Made by a program: the position numbers and the translations under genes
Part shown: positions 18,245 through 27,239 of the stretch, one piece after another
How the letters are laid out: the number at the start of each line of letters is the position of its first letter
How positions within the stretch are numbered: position 1 is the stretch's first letter
Notes under the pieces: generated by a model
Database searches by the model: none
Told to the model about the DNA's origin: nothing
Seen by the model: the letters and a program-made list of their open reading frames with translations, nothing else
Source: an uncultured Clostridia bacterium
GTDB taxonomy: Bacteria; Bacillota; Clostridia; TANB77; CAG-508
Direction: 5' to 3'
DNA length: 40,813 bases
Assembly: GCA_947626815.1 (NCBI GenBank)
Contig: CANQTN010000015.1
Coordinates: forward strand, 1 to 40,813

Positions 18245-19258
18245 TTGAATATTCTAAACAAAAAATTAAAGTACTATACAAAAGAAGTAATAAAGTATTT
18301 TAATATTGCAATAGTAGCATCAGGAATTATAACAATAGTAGTATTATTCAAATATAAACCAATATATGCAGTAAGCATTTCTGACAAACAAATAGGATAT
18401 ATAAAAGATAAAACAGCATTTGAAGAAAAAATAAAAGAAAATGCTGTACAAGAAGGAAAAGAAAAAAATTTAGACAATGTAAACATCAAAACAAATCCAC
18501 AATATGAACTAAAACTAGTAAACAAAGAAATAAATACTAATGAAAATGAAATTGCTAAAACCATAGAAAAAGACATAGTAGTAACATATAAATATTATGA
18601 ACTTGATTTAAACAATAGTCCAATTGATTTAGTAGATACATTGGAAGAAGCAGAAACATTAGTAAACCAAATAAAAGAGGAAAACAAAAAAGATGATTTA
18701 CAATTAAGCATTTTAGAAAAATATACAGAAAATGCGGAAGAAGTAAAAACAACAAATATAGAAGTTGCAAAAAGCAATATTCAAACAAAAATTGCTCAAG
18801 CAACAACAAACACAAAAAAAGAACAACAAACAGCCAAAGTAGAAAATAACAATACTATACCAGAAATTAATGGGATAAAACTAGCATATACACCAGTAAA
18901 AGGAGTAATATCTTCAAGATATGCAAGTATAAGCAGTGTAAGAAACTATAGATCACATGGAGGATTAGATATTGCAACCAAAATAGGAACAGACATTAAA
19001 GCAGTAGCAGGAGGAAAAGTAACAGCAGCTAGTTATCAAAGTGGATATGGCAATATCGTGAAATTAAATCATGGCAATGGTGTAGAAACATATTATGCAC
19101 ATTGTAGTAAATTATATGTAAATGCAGGTCAACAAGTACAAGCTGGTCAAGTAATAGCAGCCGTAGGCTCAACAGGAAATTCGACAGGACCACATTTACA
19201 TTTAGAAATAAGAATTAATGGAGAAACAGTAAATCCACAAAAATATTTGTACAAATAA
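18245..19258 (+). CDS. Membrane-anchored M23 (LytM-type) peptidoglycan endopeptidase
   Basis: A 337-aa protein from TTG 18245 (AAGGAGTG upstream). One N-terminal membrane segment (residues about 18-40) is followed by a Lys/Glu/Asn-rich, partly helical extracytoplasmic region. The C-terminal LytM domain has zinc and catalytic residues in YRSHGGLDIATKIGTDIKA, YAHCSKLYVNAGQ and GPHLHLEIRINGETVNP (H-x-D and H-x-H motifs both present), so it is probably active. SpoIIQ-like and other sporulation M23 proteins share this layout, but I see no feature that fixes the role. It is followed directly by two palindromic elements. Confidence 0.85.
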   Translation: MNILNKKLKYYTKEVIKYFNIAIVASGIITIVVLFKYKPIYAVSISDKQIGYIKDKTAFEEKIKENAVQEGKEKNLDNVNIKTNPQYELKLVNKEINTNENEIAKTIEKDIVVTYKYYELDLNNSPIDLVDTLEEAETLVNQIKEENKKDDLQLSILEKYTENAEEVKTTNIEVAKSNIQTKIAQATTNTKKEQQTAKVENNNTIPEINGIKLAYTPVKGVISSRYASISSVRNYRSHGGLDIATKIGTDIKAVAGGKVTAASYQSGYGNIVKLNHGNGVETYYAHCSKLYVNAGQQVQAGQVIAAVGSTGNSTGPHLHLEIRINGETVNPQKYLYK

Positions 19259-19260
19259 AA

Positions 19261-19503
19261 AAAATTGTATTTCTTGAAAAAACAGCAGTTGGAATGTTTA
19301 TATAATAAAATTTGAATGAGGAGCGAATGTAGAGTTTTCGAGCTAGAAATTCTTGAATAAATTTTATGGAAAGAGTTCACGCTTGACGTGGAAGGGTGCC
19401 ATAAAATTTATATAGAATTTCTGTGATGAAAAACTCGCCCTGAGCGACAAATGAAAAATTTTATTATATAAACATTCCAACTGCTGTTTTTTTATTACAA
19501 TTT
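19261..19503. repeat. Long inverted-repeat element, copy B
   Basis: Outer arms (19261-19311 and about 19456-19503) pair over some 45 bases including AAAAAACAGCAGTTGGAATG and its complement. The inner core (19343-19422) matches copy A at 11472: an AGAAATTCT arm, an ATTTTATGG/CCATAAAAT stem and a TTCACG-CTTGA-CGTGGAA hairpin. Relative to copy A one hairpin pair changes from T-A to C-G on both sides, which supports a conserved folded structure. The outer arms are unrelated to those of copy A. Confidence 0.8.
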
Positions 19504-19506
19504 CCT

Positions 19507-19690
19507 GATCAATGGTACAAATAGTCAATGATAATATATTATTTATGCAGTAACAATTGGGGGGGACCAACAAAGTACAGATTGTTAATAAAATTTTATA
19601 ATTTATTATAAAATTTTAGGTATAATCTGTATGCAGTTGGGAGTTACAAATAAATAATATATTATCATTGACCATTTATACTATTGACCA
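19507..19690. repeat. 151-bp palindromic element, copy 1
   Basis: The core 19523-19673 is bounded by AGTCAATGATAATATATTAT and its complement. It contains GCAGTAACAATTGGGGGGGA on the left, an inner hairpin built from TACAGATTGT ... ATAATCTGTA around an AT-rich loop, and ATGCAGTTGGGAGTTAC on the right. Outer arms extend a further 16 bases each side (GATCAATGGTACAAAT). It lies directly after element B. Other copies are at 29838 and 40161. Confidence 0.85.
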
Positions 19691-19731
19691 GTAACCTGTA
19701 ACGTTTTTTTAAGAAATATAAATTAGAAATA

Positions 19732-19759
19732 TTGACAAAAAATTCTAATAATATATAAT
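19732..19759 (+). promoter_or_regulatory. Promoter of adhE
   Basis: TTGACA (19732-19737) and TATAAT (19754-19759) with a 16-base spacer, 40 bases before the adhE start. No NADH/Rex operator was recognised with confidence. The gap 19259-19798 is otherwise filled by the two palindromic elements. Confidence 0.65.
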
Positions 19760-19798
19760 AATTATGGTTAAACTAAGAACAAAAGAGGAGGTAAAATT

Positions 19799-22414
19799 AT
19801 GGAAAACGTAAGTGAAGAAGAAAAACAAAAAATTCAAAAAATGATAGATGAGTTAATTGAAAGAGCAAAAATAGCATCAAAAGAATATTTAAAATTAGAT
19901 CAAGAAACAGTAAATAAAATAATAAAAGCTATGTCAATGGCAGGACTAGAACATCATATGGAACTTGCAAAAATGGCAGTAGAAGAAACAGGTAGAGGAA
20001 TATATGAAGATAAAATAACAAAAAATATGTTTGCAACGGAATATATATATCATAGCATAAAATATGAAAAAACAGTTGGAATAATAAGTGAAAATGAAGA
20101 AGATGATTATGTAGAAATAGCAGAACCAGTTGGAATAATTGCAGGAGTAACACCTGTTACAAATCCGACTTCAACAACAATGTTTAAATCTATCATAGCA
20201 GCAAAGACAAGAAATGTCATAGTATTTGGATTTCATCCATCTAGCCAAAAATGCAGTAAGGAAGCAGCAAGAATATTAAAAGAAGCAGCAGTAGCAGCTG
20301 GTGCACCAAAAGACTGTATTTTATGGATAGAAGAACCAAGTGTATTAGCAACAAGATTGCTTATGAATCATCCAGATGTTAACTTAATATTAGCAACAGG
20401 AGGAACAGGAATGGTAAAAGCAGCATATTCTTGTGGAAAACCAGCACTGGGAGTAGGTCCAGGAAATGTACCATGTTATGTTCATAAATCTGCAAAACTA
20501 AAGACAACAGTAAATGATATTGTTTTATCAAAAGCATTTGACAATGGAATGATATGTGCATCAGAACAGGCAGTACTAGTAGACAAAGAAATCTATAAAG
20601 AATTTGAAAATTTAATGAGAGAAGCAGGATGTTATTTTGTAAATCCAGAAGAAAAGAAAAAACTATCAGATAGTATGTTTGACTACACAGAAGAGAACGG
20701 ATATAAATTAAAATCACATGTACCAGGTCAATCACCATATCAAATTGCAAAAGAAGCTGGATTTGAAATACCAAAAGAAACAAAAGTGATAGTAGTATAT
20801 GAAGAAGGAATAGGAAGAGATTATCCATTTTCAAAAGAAAAATTAAGTCCAGTACTTACGTACTATATAGTAGAAAACGAAGACGAAGGAATACAAAAAT
20901 CAGAACAACTATTAGAATTTGGAGGACTAGGACATTCAGCAGTAATACATTCAGAAAACAAAGAAGTAACATTAAGATTTTCTAAAACAATGAAAGCAGG
21001 AAGAATAATAGTAAACTCTCCATCAACTCATGGAGCAATAGGTGATATATATAATACAAATATGCCATCACTAACATTAGGATGTGGTTCATTTGGTGGA
21101 AATTCAACAACAGCAAATGTATCATCAGTAAACTTAATTAATATAAAAAGAGTTGCAAGGAGGAGAGTTAATATGCAATGGTTTAAAATTCCAGAAAAAA
21201 TATATTTTGAAGCAGGTTCTATTCAATATTTAGAAAAAATGCCAGATATAGAAAGAGCTTTTATAGTAACAGATGAAGGAATGGTAAAACTAGGATATAT
21301 AGACAGAATTTTATATCATTTAAGAAAAAGACAAAAACATGTACATTGTCAAATATTTAGTGAAGTAGAATCAGACCCATCATTTGATACAATAAAAAAA
21401 GGACTTGAAGAAATGCAAAATTTTAAACCAGATGTAATAATTGCATTAGGTGGAGGAAGCCCAATAGATGCTGCAAAAGGAATGTGGCTATTTTATGAAA
21501 ATCCAGATGCAGATGTAGAAGGACTAAAACTAAAATTTATGGATATAAGGAAACGTACTTATAAATTCCCAAAACTCGGAACAAAATGTAAAATGGTAGC
21601 AATTCCAACAACTTCAGGAACAGGTTCAGAAGTAACATCATTTGCAGTTATAACAGACAAAGAGAAAAACAAAAAATATCCATTAGCAGACTATGAATTA
21701 ACACCAGATGTAGCAATTGTTGATCCAGATTTAGTAATGAGTTTACCAAAATCAGTAACAGCAGACACAGGAATGGATGTTCTAACACATTCAATAGAAG
21801 CATATGTATCAAATATGGCATCAGATTATACAGACGGATTAGCTGAAAAAGCAGCAGAGTTAGTTATAAAATATTTAGAGATTGCATATAATGATGGAAG
21901 CAATAAAATAGCAAGAGAAAAAATGCACAATAGTAGTACAATTGCAGGAATGGCATTTACAAATGCATTTTTAGGAGTAAACCACTCTTTAGCACACAAA
22001 ATTGGAGCAGAATTTCATTTACCACATGGTAGAATAAATGCAATTTTATTACCATATGTTATTAAATATAATAGTTCAAAACCAAGTAAATTTGTATCAT
22101 TTCCAAAATATGAATATTTCATAGCAGATGAAAAATATTATGAATTAGCAAAAAAATTAGGATTAAAAGCAGACAGCAAAGAAGAAGGAATAAGTAGTTT
22201 AATACAAAAAATAAAACAATTAAATAAAAATTTAAATATTCCAGAATCTTTACAAAAAGCAGGAATTGATGAACAACAATTTTTAGCAAAAGTAGACATG
22301 TTAGCAGATAGAGCGTTTGAAGATCAATGCACAACAGCAAATCCAAGATTACCATTAGTATCAGAATTAAAGCAAATATTATTAGATGCTTACTATGGAA
22401 ATGAAGTAAAATAA
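19799..22414 (+). CDS. adhE: Bifunctional acetaldehyde-CoA/alcohol dehydrogenase
   Basis: An 871-aa fusion of CoA-acylating aldehyde dehydrogenase (residues about 1-440; catalytic Cys in [13 protein letters not shown], nucleotide-binding [14 protein letters not shown]) and iron-dependent alcohol dehydrogenase (residues about 455-871; [13 protein letters not shown], metal-binding His in [20 protein letters not shown]). It reduces acetyl-CoA to ethanol with two NADH, regenerating NAD in fermentation, and complements the pfl genes upstream. The RBS AGAGGAGG precedes ATG 19799. The length is normal for AdhE and both active sites are intact. Confidence 0.97.
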   Translation: MENVSEEEKQKIQKMIDELIERAKIASKEYLKLDQETVNKIIKAMSMAGLEHHMELAKMAVEETGRGIYEDKITKNMFATEYIYHSIKYEKTVGIISENEEDDYVEIAEPVGIIAGVTPVTNPTSTTMFKSIIAAKTRNVIVFGFHPSSQKCSKEAARILKEAAVAAGAPKDCILWIEEPSVLATRLLMNHPDVNLILATGGTGMVKAAYSCGKPALGVGPGNVPCYVHKSAKLKTTVNDIVLSKAFDNGMICASEQAVLVDKEIYKEFENLMREAGCYFVNPEEKKKLSDSMFDYTEENGYKLKSHVPGQSPYQIAKEAGFEIPKETKVIVVYEEGIGRDYPFSKEKLSPVLTYYIVENEDEGIQKSEQLLEFGGLGHSAVIHSENKEVTLRFSKTMKAGRIIVNSPSTHGAIGDIYNTNMPSLTLGCGSFGGNSTTANVSSVNLINIKRVARRRVNMQWFKIPEKIYFEAGSIQYLEKMPDIERAFIVTDEGMVKLGYIDRILYHLRKRQKHVHCQIFSEVESDPSFDTIKKGLEEMQNFKPDVIIALGGGSPIDAAKGMWLFYENPDADVEGLKLKFMDIRKRTYKFPKLGTKCKMVAIPTTSGTGSEVTSFAVITDKEKNKKYPLADYELTPDVAIVDPDLVMSLPKSVTADTGMDVLTHSIEAYVSNMASDYTDGLAEKAAELVIKYLEIAYNDGSNKIAREKMHNSSTIAGMAFTNAFLGVNHSLAHKIGAEFHLPHGRINAILLPYVIKYNSSKPSKFVSFPKYEYFIADEKYYELAKKLGLKADSKEEGISSLIQKIKQLNKNLNIPESLQKAGIDEQQFLAKVDMLADRAFEDQCTTANPRLPLVSELKQILLDAYYGNEVK

Positions 22415-22484
22415 CTAATTATAAAAAATACTTCTATATCAAAAAAGTAGAAAAAATAGTTAAACAATAGTTATATTCAAAAAC

Positions 22485-22515
22485 AAGGTCACCGAAATTT
22501 AATTTTGGTGACCTT
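22485..22515. terminator. Hairpin after adhE
   Basis: AAGGTCACC ... GGTGACCTT with an AAATT/AATTT extension gives a near-perfect stem. No T-run follows, so it may be a 3'-end stabiliser or a factor-dependent site instead of an intrinsic terminator. Confidence 0.55.
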
Positions 22516-22630
22516 ACCACATTTAAATTAATAAAAAAATATACTATTACAAAGTAAATATTTAAAATAATCACTTTTTACATAAAGGATACATAATATA
22601 TAGCAAATAAAAGTAAGAGGTGAGATGAAA

Positions 22631-23899
22631 ATGTCAGAGTACATAATAAAAGGTGGGAGAAAAATTGAAGGAGAAGTAAAAATATCAGGATCCAAAAATG
22701 CTTCTTTGCCAATAATTGCGGCAAGCATATTAAATCAGGGAACAACAACATTATACAATGTACCAGATATACATGATACACAAATGATGTTTGAAATTTT
22801 GAAAAAATTAGGAGGAAAAGTAACAAAAAAGAAAAATAAAATAATAATAGATACAAGCAAAATATCTGAATATGAAATACCAGAAGAATTAATGAGACAA
22901 ATGAGATCTTCTGTAATATTTGTAGGCGCATTGCTTGGAAAACATAGCAAAGCAACATTTTCATATCCAGGAGGATGTGATATAGGAGCAAGACCAATAG
23001 ACTTACATTTAAAAACATTTGAAAAATTAGGTATAAATATTAGCAAAAACTATGGAAATATTACATGTAATTGTGATAAAATAATAGGGGAAAAAATAGA
23101 CCTAGATTTTCCAAGTGTTGGAGCAACAGAAAATGCAATTTTAGTAGCATGTTTAGCTAAAGGAGAAACAATTATAACAAATGCAGCGAAAGAACCAGAA
23201 ATAATAGATTTACAAAACATTTTAAACAAAATGGGAGCAAATATAAAAGGAGCAGGAACAGACACAATACAAATAAATGGAGTAACAAAATTAAAAGATG
23301 TAAGTTATAATATTATGCCAGATAGAATAGAAGCAGGAACATTTTTATGTGTAGCAGCAATGACAGGAGGAAACATTACAATAAAAGAAGTAGAAGCAAA
23401 CAATATAACCCCACTTATTCATAAGTTAGAAGAAACTGGATGTAAAATAGAAATTCAAAAAAATGAAATAAAAATGCAAGCACCAAAAAGATTGAAAGCA
23501 GTAGATATAAAAACAATGCCATATCCAGGATTTCCAACAGATATGCAATCTATATTTGCAACAACATTAACAATAGCAAAAGGAACATCTATAATAACGG
23601 AAAATTTATTTGAAAATAGATATAAATATGTACAAGAACTAATTAGAATGGGAGCTAAAATAGACATAGAAGGAAAAACAGCTATAATAAAAGGAATAAA
23701 AAAACTGTATGGTGCAAATGTTACAGCAACTGATTTAAGAGGAGGAGCAGCATTAGTAATGGCAGGAATTGCAGCAAAAGGAGAAACAAAAATAAATAAT
23801 ATAGAATATATTTTAAGAGGCTATGAAAAATTTGAACAAAAATTAAACAATATAGGTGCAAATATAAAATTGGTAAAAAACGGAATTAACATTTTCTAA
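22631..23899 (+). CDS. murA: UDP-N-acetylglucosamine 1-carboxyvinyltransferase
   Basis: A 422-aa enzyme adding enolpyruvate from PEP to UDP-GlcNAc, the first committed step of peptidoglycan synthesis. ATG 22631 has the better spacing to GAGGTGAG; ATG 22625 sits only one base from it. The N-terminus VKISGSKNASLPIIAASIL contains the substrate-binding KN pair. Catalytic Cys116 is in YPGGCDIGARPIDLH. DLRGGAALVMAGIAAKGET is near the end. The last residues (KNGINIF) and the stop codon are encoded by the first arm of a composite hairpin repeat, so the native end may have been replaced. It leads the division cluster. Confidence 0.93.
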   Translation: MSEYIIKGGRKIEGEVKISGSKNASLPIIAASILNQGTTTLYNVPDIHDTQMMFEILKKLGGKVTKKKNKIIIDTSKISEYEIPEELMRQMRSSVIFVGALLGKHSKATFSYPGGCDIGARPIDLHLKTFEKLGINISKNYGNITCNCDKIIGEKIDLDFPSVGATENAILVACLAKGETIITNAAKEPEIIDLQNILNKMGANIKGAGTDTIQINGVTKLKDVSYNIMPDRIEAGTFLCVAAMTGGNITIKEVEANNITPLIHKLEETGCKIEIQKNEIKMQAPKRLKAVDIKTMPYPGFPTDMQSIFATTLTIAKGTSIITENLFENRYKYVQELIRMGAKIDIEGKTAIIKGIKKLYGANVTATDLRGGAALVMAGIAAKGETKINNIEYILRGYEKFEQKLNNIGANIKLVKNGINIF

Positions 23900-23994
23900 A
23901 AAGCAAAGCTTTTTAGAAAAATTAAATTTCGCATAATTATCTTTTACAGAAAGTCTATCATTTTCAATGATGACTTTCCTAGAATATAAAAAAG
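23879..23994. repeat. Composite hairpin repeat, copy 2 (overlaps the murA 3' end)
   Basis: The same two-hairpin design as 17533-17650: CGGAATTAACATTTTCTAAA paired with TTTTAGAAAAATTAAATTTCG, then GAAAGTC-ATCATT ... AATGATGACTTTC and CTAGAATATAAAA. Against copy 1 the second stem differs by a paired change (CGTT/AACG to CATT/AATG). It separates murA from ftsQ and supplies the murA stop. Confidence 0.8.
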
Positions 23995-24065
23995 GTAAGA
24001 ATTTAAGGCTTACTAGAATAAAATACCCTTTTTAGTAAAAATAAAAAGGAAGGGGAGATTAATAT

Positions 24066-25067
24066 ATGGCAAGAAAAGCAAAACATTCTGAAGTGAATTT
24101 ATACTATGCAAATAGACAAGCTAGAGAAAACAACTATCAGAAAGAAGAAAGAAAAAAAGCAAAAGAAAGAGAAAAAAGAATTAAGCAAAATAATAAAATG
24201 AAACAACAAGATGACTTTGATATTGAAACAGAAACAGTAATAAAAATGACAAATCAAAACAAAATAAAAAAAGATAAAGAAAAAAGAGAAAAATTAGAAA
24301 AACAAGAAAAAAAAAGAAGAATTAGAAATAAAAAAATAATGATAGTTGTAAAAATTTTCTTAATGATAGCTATTATAGCTGGAGGAATAACATTTGCATT
24401 AGTTTCACCAATATTTAATATAAAAGAAATAAAAGTTTTAAACAATAGCACAATAAGTACAGATACAATAATTAGTTTATCAAAGTTAAAAATAGATGAA
24501 AATATTTTTAAATTTCTAAAAATGGAATCAATAAAAGAAATAAAAACAAATCCATATATACAAGATGTAGAAATACATAGAAAACTTCCAAATACAATAG
24601 AAATTAATGTTGAAGAAAGAAAGCACAAATATAGTGTAGACTTTTTAGGGCAATATGCATACATAAACAATCAAGGATATATTTTAGAAATATCAGAAGA
24701 CAGTAAACAAAAAACAATAATACAAGGAATAACAACAAAAGAAGAAGAAATAACACCAGGAAACAGACTAAACAATGATGACTTAGAAAAGTTAGAAGAT
24801 GTAATAAAAATAATGCATGCAGCTAAAGAATATAAATTAGATTTAAAAATAACAAATATTGATATTAGTAATAAAAACGAATATAATATATATTTAGAAG
24901 AAGAGAAAAAGAAAGTGCATCTAGGAGATAGTAACAACTTAGGTAACAAATTTTTATATGTAAATGCTATAATAGAGCAAGAAGCAGGCAAAGTAGGAGA
25001 TATATTTGCCAATGGAGATATAAACAATAGATTTAAAGTTTATTTTAGGGAAAGTTTAAATGTTTAG
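24066..25067 (+). CDS. ftsQ: Cell division protein FtsQ/DivIB
   Basis: A 333-aa bitopic membrane protein. A long, strongly basic cytoplasmic part (residues 1-95) is followed by one membrane helix (IMIVVKIFLMIAIIAGGITF), a POTRA domain (IFNIKEIKVLNNSTISTDTI ... IQDVEIHRKLPNTIEINVEE) and the FtsQ beta domain (YAYINNQGYILEIS). It acts in the FtsQLB complex that licenses septal wall synthesis. ATG 24066 follows GGAAGGGGAG. Position before two DUF881 genes, sbp, ftsA and ftsZ matches the divIB locus of other Firmicutes. Confidence 0.88.
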   Translation: MARKAKHSEVNLYYANRQARENNYQKEERKKAKEREKRIKQNNKMKQQDDFDIETETVIKMTNQNKIKKDKEKREKLEKQEKKRRIRNKKIMIVVKIFLMIAIIAGGITFALVSPIFNIKEIKVLNNSTISTDTIISLSKLKIDENIFKFLKMESIKEIKTNPYIQDVEIHRKLPNTIEINVEERKHKYSVDFLGQYAYINNQGYILEISEDSKQKTIIQGITTKEEEITPGNRLNNDDLEKLEDVIKIMHAAKEYKLDLKITNIDISNKNEYNIYLEEEKKKVHLGDSNNLGNKFLYVNAIIEQEAGKVGDIFANGDINNRFKVYFRESLNV

Positions 25068-25091
25068 TCTATTTAATAAGGAGGGACAAAG

Positions 25092-25808
25092 GTGAAAAAC
25101 AAAAAAACAATAAGTATTGTTCTTGGAATAATGTGTTTCGCATTAACACTAGGAATATGTGTACAAATAAAAACAGTAAGAGGCTCTAATTCAATTGTAA
25201 AACAAAACTATGAAGAAAATGGACTACGTGCAGAAGTTTTAAAATATAAAGAAAAATATGACAATAGATATAAAGAATTAGAAAAAGCAGAGGAACAATT
25301 AGAAAAAGAAAGACAAAATTCTACTGAAAACAATACTGAACTAGAACAAAAAGAAGAAGAAATTAAACAAGGAAATAAAATGATAGGATTAACAGAAGTA
25401 ACAGGACCAGGAGTAATAATTACACTAAGTGATAGCAAAAAAGCATCTAATACCTCTTTAAATGTTAGTGATTTATTAATACATGACGGAGATGTAATAA
25501 GTGTAATAAATGAATTAAAAAATGCAGGAGCAGAAGCAATTTCAATAAATGATCAAAGATTAGTACCAACAAGTAGTATAATTTGTGGAGGAAATATAAT
25601 AGAAATAAATGGAGAAAAAACGGGAACTCCATTTGTAATAAAGGCAATAGGACTTCCTGAACTATTGAGTGGGCTATCAAGACCAGGAGGATATTTAGAA
25701 ATTTTAAAAGAAGCATCAATAGAAGCAGACCTAAAAACATCAAATAATATAACAATACCCAAATATACAGGAGTAATTACTTATAAATATGCAGAAAATT
25801 CAAAATAA
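25092..25808 (+). CDS. DUF881 family protein (YlxW/YlxX-like), first of two
   Basis: A 238-aa protein from GTG 25092 (GGAGGG 7 bases before). N-terminal membrane helix (residues about 7-25), a Glu-rich coiled coil (about 45-95), then the DUF881 core with VTGPGVIITLSDSKK, LLIHDGDVISVINELKNAGA, EAISINDQRLVPTSSI and PFVIKAIGLPELL. The family sits by ftsQ in Firmicutes; its function is not established, and its topology suggests a division-site scaffold outside the membrane. It is 26% or so similar by eye to its neighbour in layout and motifs, implying an old tandem duplication. Confidence 0.85.
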   Translation: MKNKKTISIVLGIMCFALTLGICVQIKTVRGSNSIVKQNYEENGLRAEVLKYKEKYDNRYKELEKAEEQLEKERQNSTENNTELEQKEEEIKQGNKMIGLTEVTGPGVIITLSDSKKASNTSLNVSDLLIHDGDVISVINELKNAGAEAISINDQRLVPTSSIICGGNIIEINGEKTGTPFVIKAIGLPELLSGLSRPGGYLEILKEASIEADLKTSNNITIPKYTGVITYKYAENSK

Positions 25809-25840
25809 TTAAAACAGCAGAAAGGAGAAGAAATATTTAA

Positions 25841-26548
25841 ATGAGAAAAGCGATAAGTAAAGAAAAAATAACATTAACTATAACAGTAGGAATTGCATGT
25901 TTTTCACTAGTATTTATAATGTCAATGCAATTTAAAATTGTAAATCAAACAGATATCACAGCAATAGAGAACATGAGAGAAACCGAACTTAGAACCGAAC
26001 TTGCAAACTGGAAAGCAAAATATGAAGAAACAGATTTAAAATATCAAGAAACACAAACTAAAATTGAAGAATATAAACAAACAAAACAATCAAATGATGA
26101 AACAAGCAAAGTAGTAGATGCAGAATTAGAACAAGTAAATATGACATTAGGAAAAACAGATGTAGAAGGAGAAGGAATAGAAGTAATATTAAGAGAAAAA
26201 GAAACTGAAAACATAGGAAAGATTAATGCAGATGATTTATTAATTATTATAAATGCATTAAAATTAGCAGGAGCAGAAGCAATATCAATAAATGATGAAA
26301 GAATTATAAATATGTCAGATATTTTTACTATTAATAATGCATTTATAAAAGTAAATGGTCAAAGAATTTTAGCACCATATGTAATAAAAGCTATAGGAAA
26401 TCAAGTATACTTAGAAAGTGCACTTCTAGGAAATGGAGGATATGTGGATGAACTAAAAAAATTAGGACATGATGTTGCAATTGAAAAAATAGATAATATA
26501 AAAATATTAAAATATAATGATGACATTAAAATAAAATATATGAACTAA
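25841..26548 (+). CDS. DUF881 family protein (YlxW/YlxX-like), second of two
   Basis: A 235-aa protein from ATG 25841 (AAAGGAG upstream), 32 bases after the first DUF881 gene. Same plan: membrane helix (ITLTITVGIACFSLVFIMSM), coiled coil, then VEGEGIEVILREKET, INADDLLIIINALKLAGA, EAISINDERIINMSDI and APYVIKAIGNQVYLESAL. Probably co-transcribed with ftsQ and sbp. Confidence 0.85.
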   Translation: MRKAISKEKITLTITVGIACFSLVFIMSMQFKIVNQTDITAIENMRETELRTELANWKAKYEETDLKYQETQTKIEEYKQTKQSNDETSKVVDAELEQVNMTLGKTDVEGEGIEVILREKETENIGKINADDLLIIINALKLAGAEAISINDERIINMSDIFTINNAFIKVNGQRILAPYVIKAIGNQVYLESALLGNGGYVDELKKLGHDVAIEKIDNIKILKYNDDIKIKYMN

Positions 26549-26608
26549 TGGTTTATAGATAAAACCAATTCAAAAATCTAAATATAACATATAGGGAATG
26601 AAAAAAAG

Positions 26609-27064
26609 ATGATAGTTATAGCTATAATAATAGGATGTGCTTTAGGTGCTTTAGTAGGCATAAATGCACCAATGATTTCATATACATACTCTACATATTT
26701 AGCAATTGCAATTATTGCAGCATTAGATTCAGTTTTTGGAGGGATATCATCTGTTATAAAAAAGAATTTTGACTTAAAAATATTTATAACAGGTTTTTTT
26801 GGAAATGCAATATTATCAATATTATTAACAATTTTAGGTGAAAAATTAAATGTAGATATTTATTTAGCAGCAATAGTAGTATTTGTAAGTAGAATGTTTA
26901 CAAATTTAGCAATTATTAGAAGATATTATGTAGATAAATGGCTAAATTATATAAAAGAAAAGAACAAAGAAAAAGAAAATATAAAAGAGAACATAATAAA
27001 AAACAAGGAAAAAGAAAATACAAAAGAGAATATAATCAAAGATAATGAGGAACAACAAACTTAA
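26609..27064 (+). CDS. sbp: Small basic protein (Sbp, DUF1290)
   Basis: Three or four membrane helices in the first 115 residues (MIVIAIIIGCALGALVGINA, AIAIIAALDSVFGGISSVIK, FFGNAILSILLTILGEKL, YLAAIVVFVSRMFTNLAIIR) fit the small basic protein encoded before ftsA in Firmicutes. The usual protein ends near residue 115. Here a hydrophilic tail of about 35 residues is added, made of two near-identical units (KNKEKENIKENII, then KNKEKENTKENII) at DNA bases about 26961-27043. The role is unknown; the genomic position ties it to division. Confidence 0.85.
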   Translation: MIVIAIIIGCALGALVGINAPMISYTYSTYLAIAIIAALDSVFGGISSVIKKNFDLKIFITGFFGNAILSILLTILGEKLNVDIYLAAIVVFVSRMFTNLAIIRRYYVDKWLNYIKEKNKEKENIKENIIKNKEKENTKENIIKDNEEQQT

Positions 27065-27103
27065 AAATTATAAAAAAATAAATTAAAATTATAAGCAAAA
27101 ATG

Positions 27104-27199
27104 CTACAAATTTATTACAAAAACATTACAAAAGCATTACAAAAATATAACAAAAATATAACAAATTCTATTGACAATTAATTAAAAATGTAATATATA
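27104..27199 (+). promoter_or_regulatory. ftsA-ftsZ promoter with six phased 11-bp A-tract repeats
   Basis: TTGACA (27171-27176), a 17-base spacer and TATATA (27194-27199) lie 40 bases before ftsA. Immediately upstream, 27104-27169 consists of six consecutive 11-base units, from CTACAAATTTA and TTACAAAAACA to TAACAAATTCT, each with an A-tract at the same phase. They end one base before the -35 box, where an UP element would act. Confidence 0.75.
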
Positions 27200-27239
27200 T
27201 ACATGTAGAAAAATTATTCTTAAAAATGGAGGAATTAAC

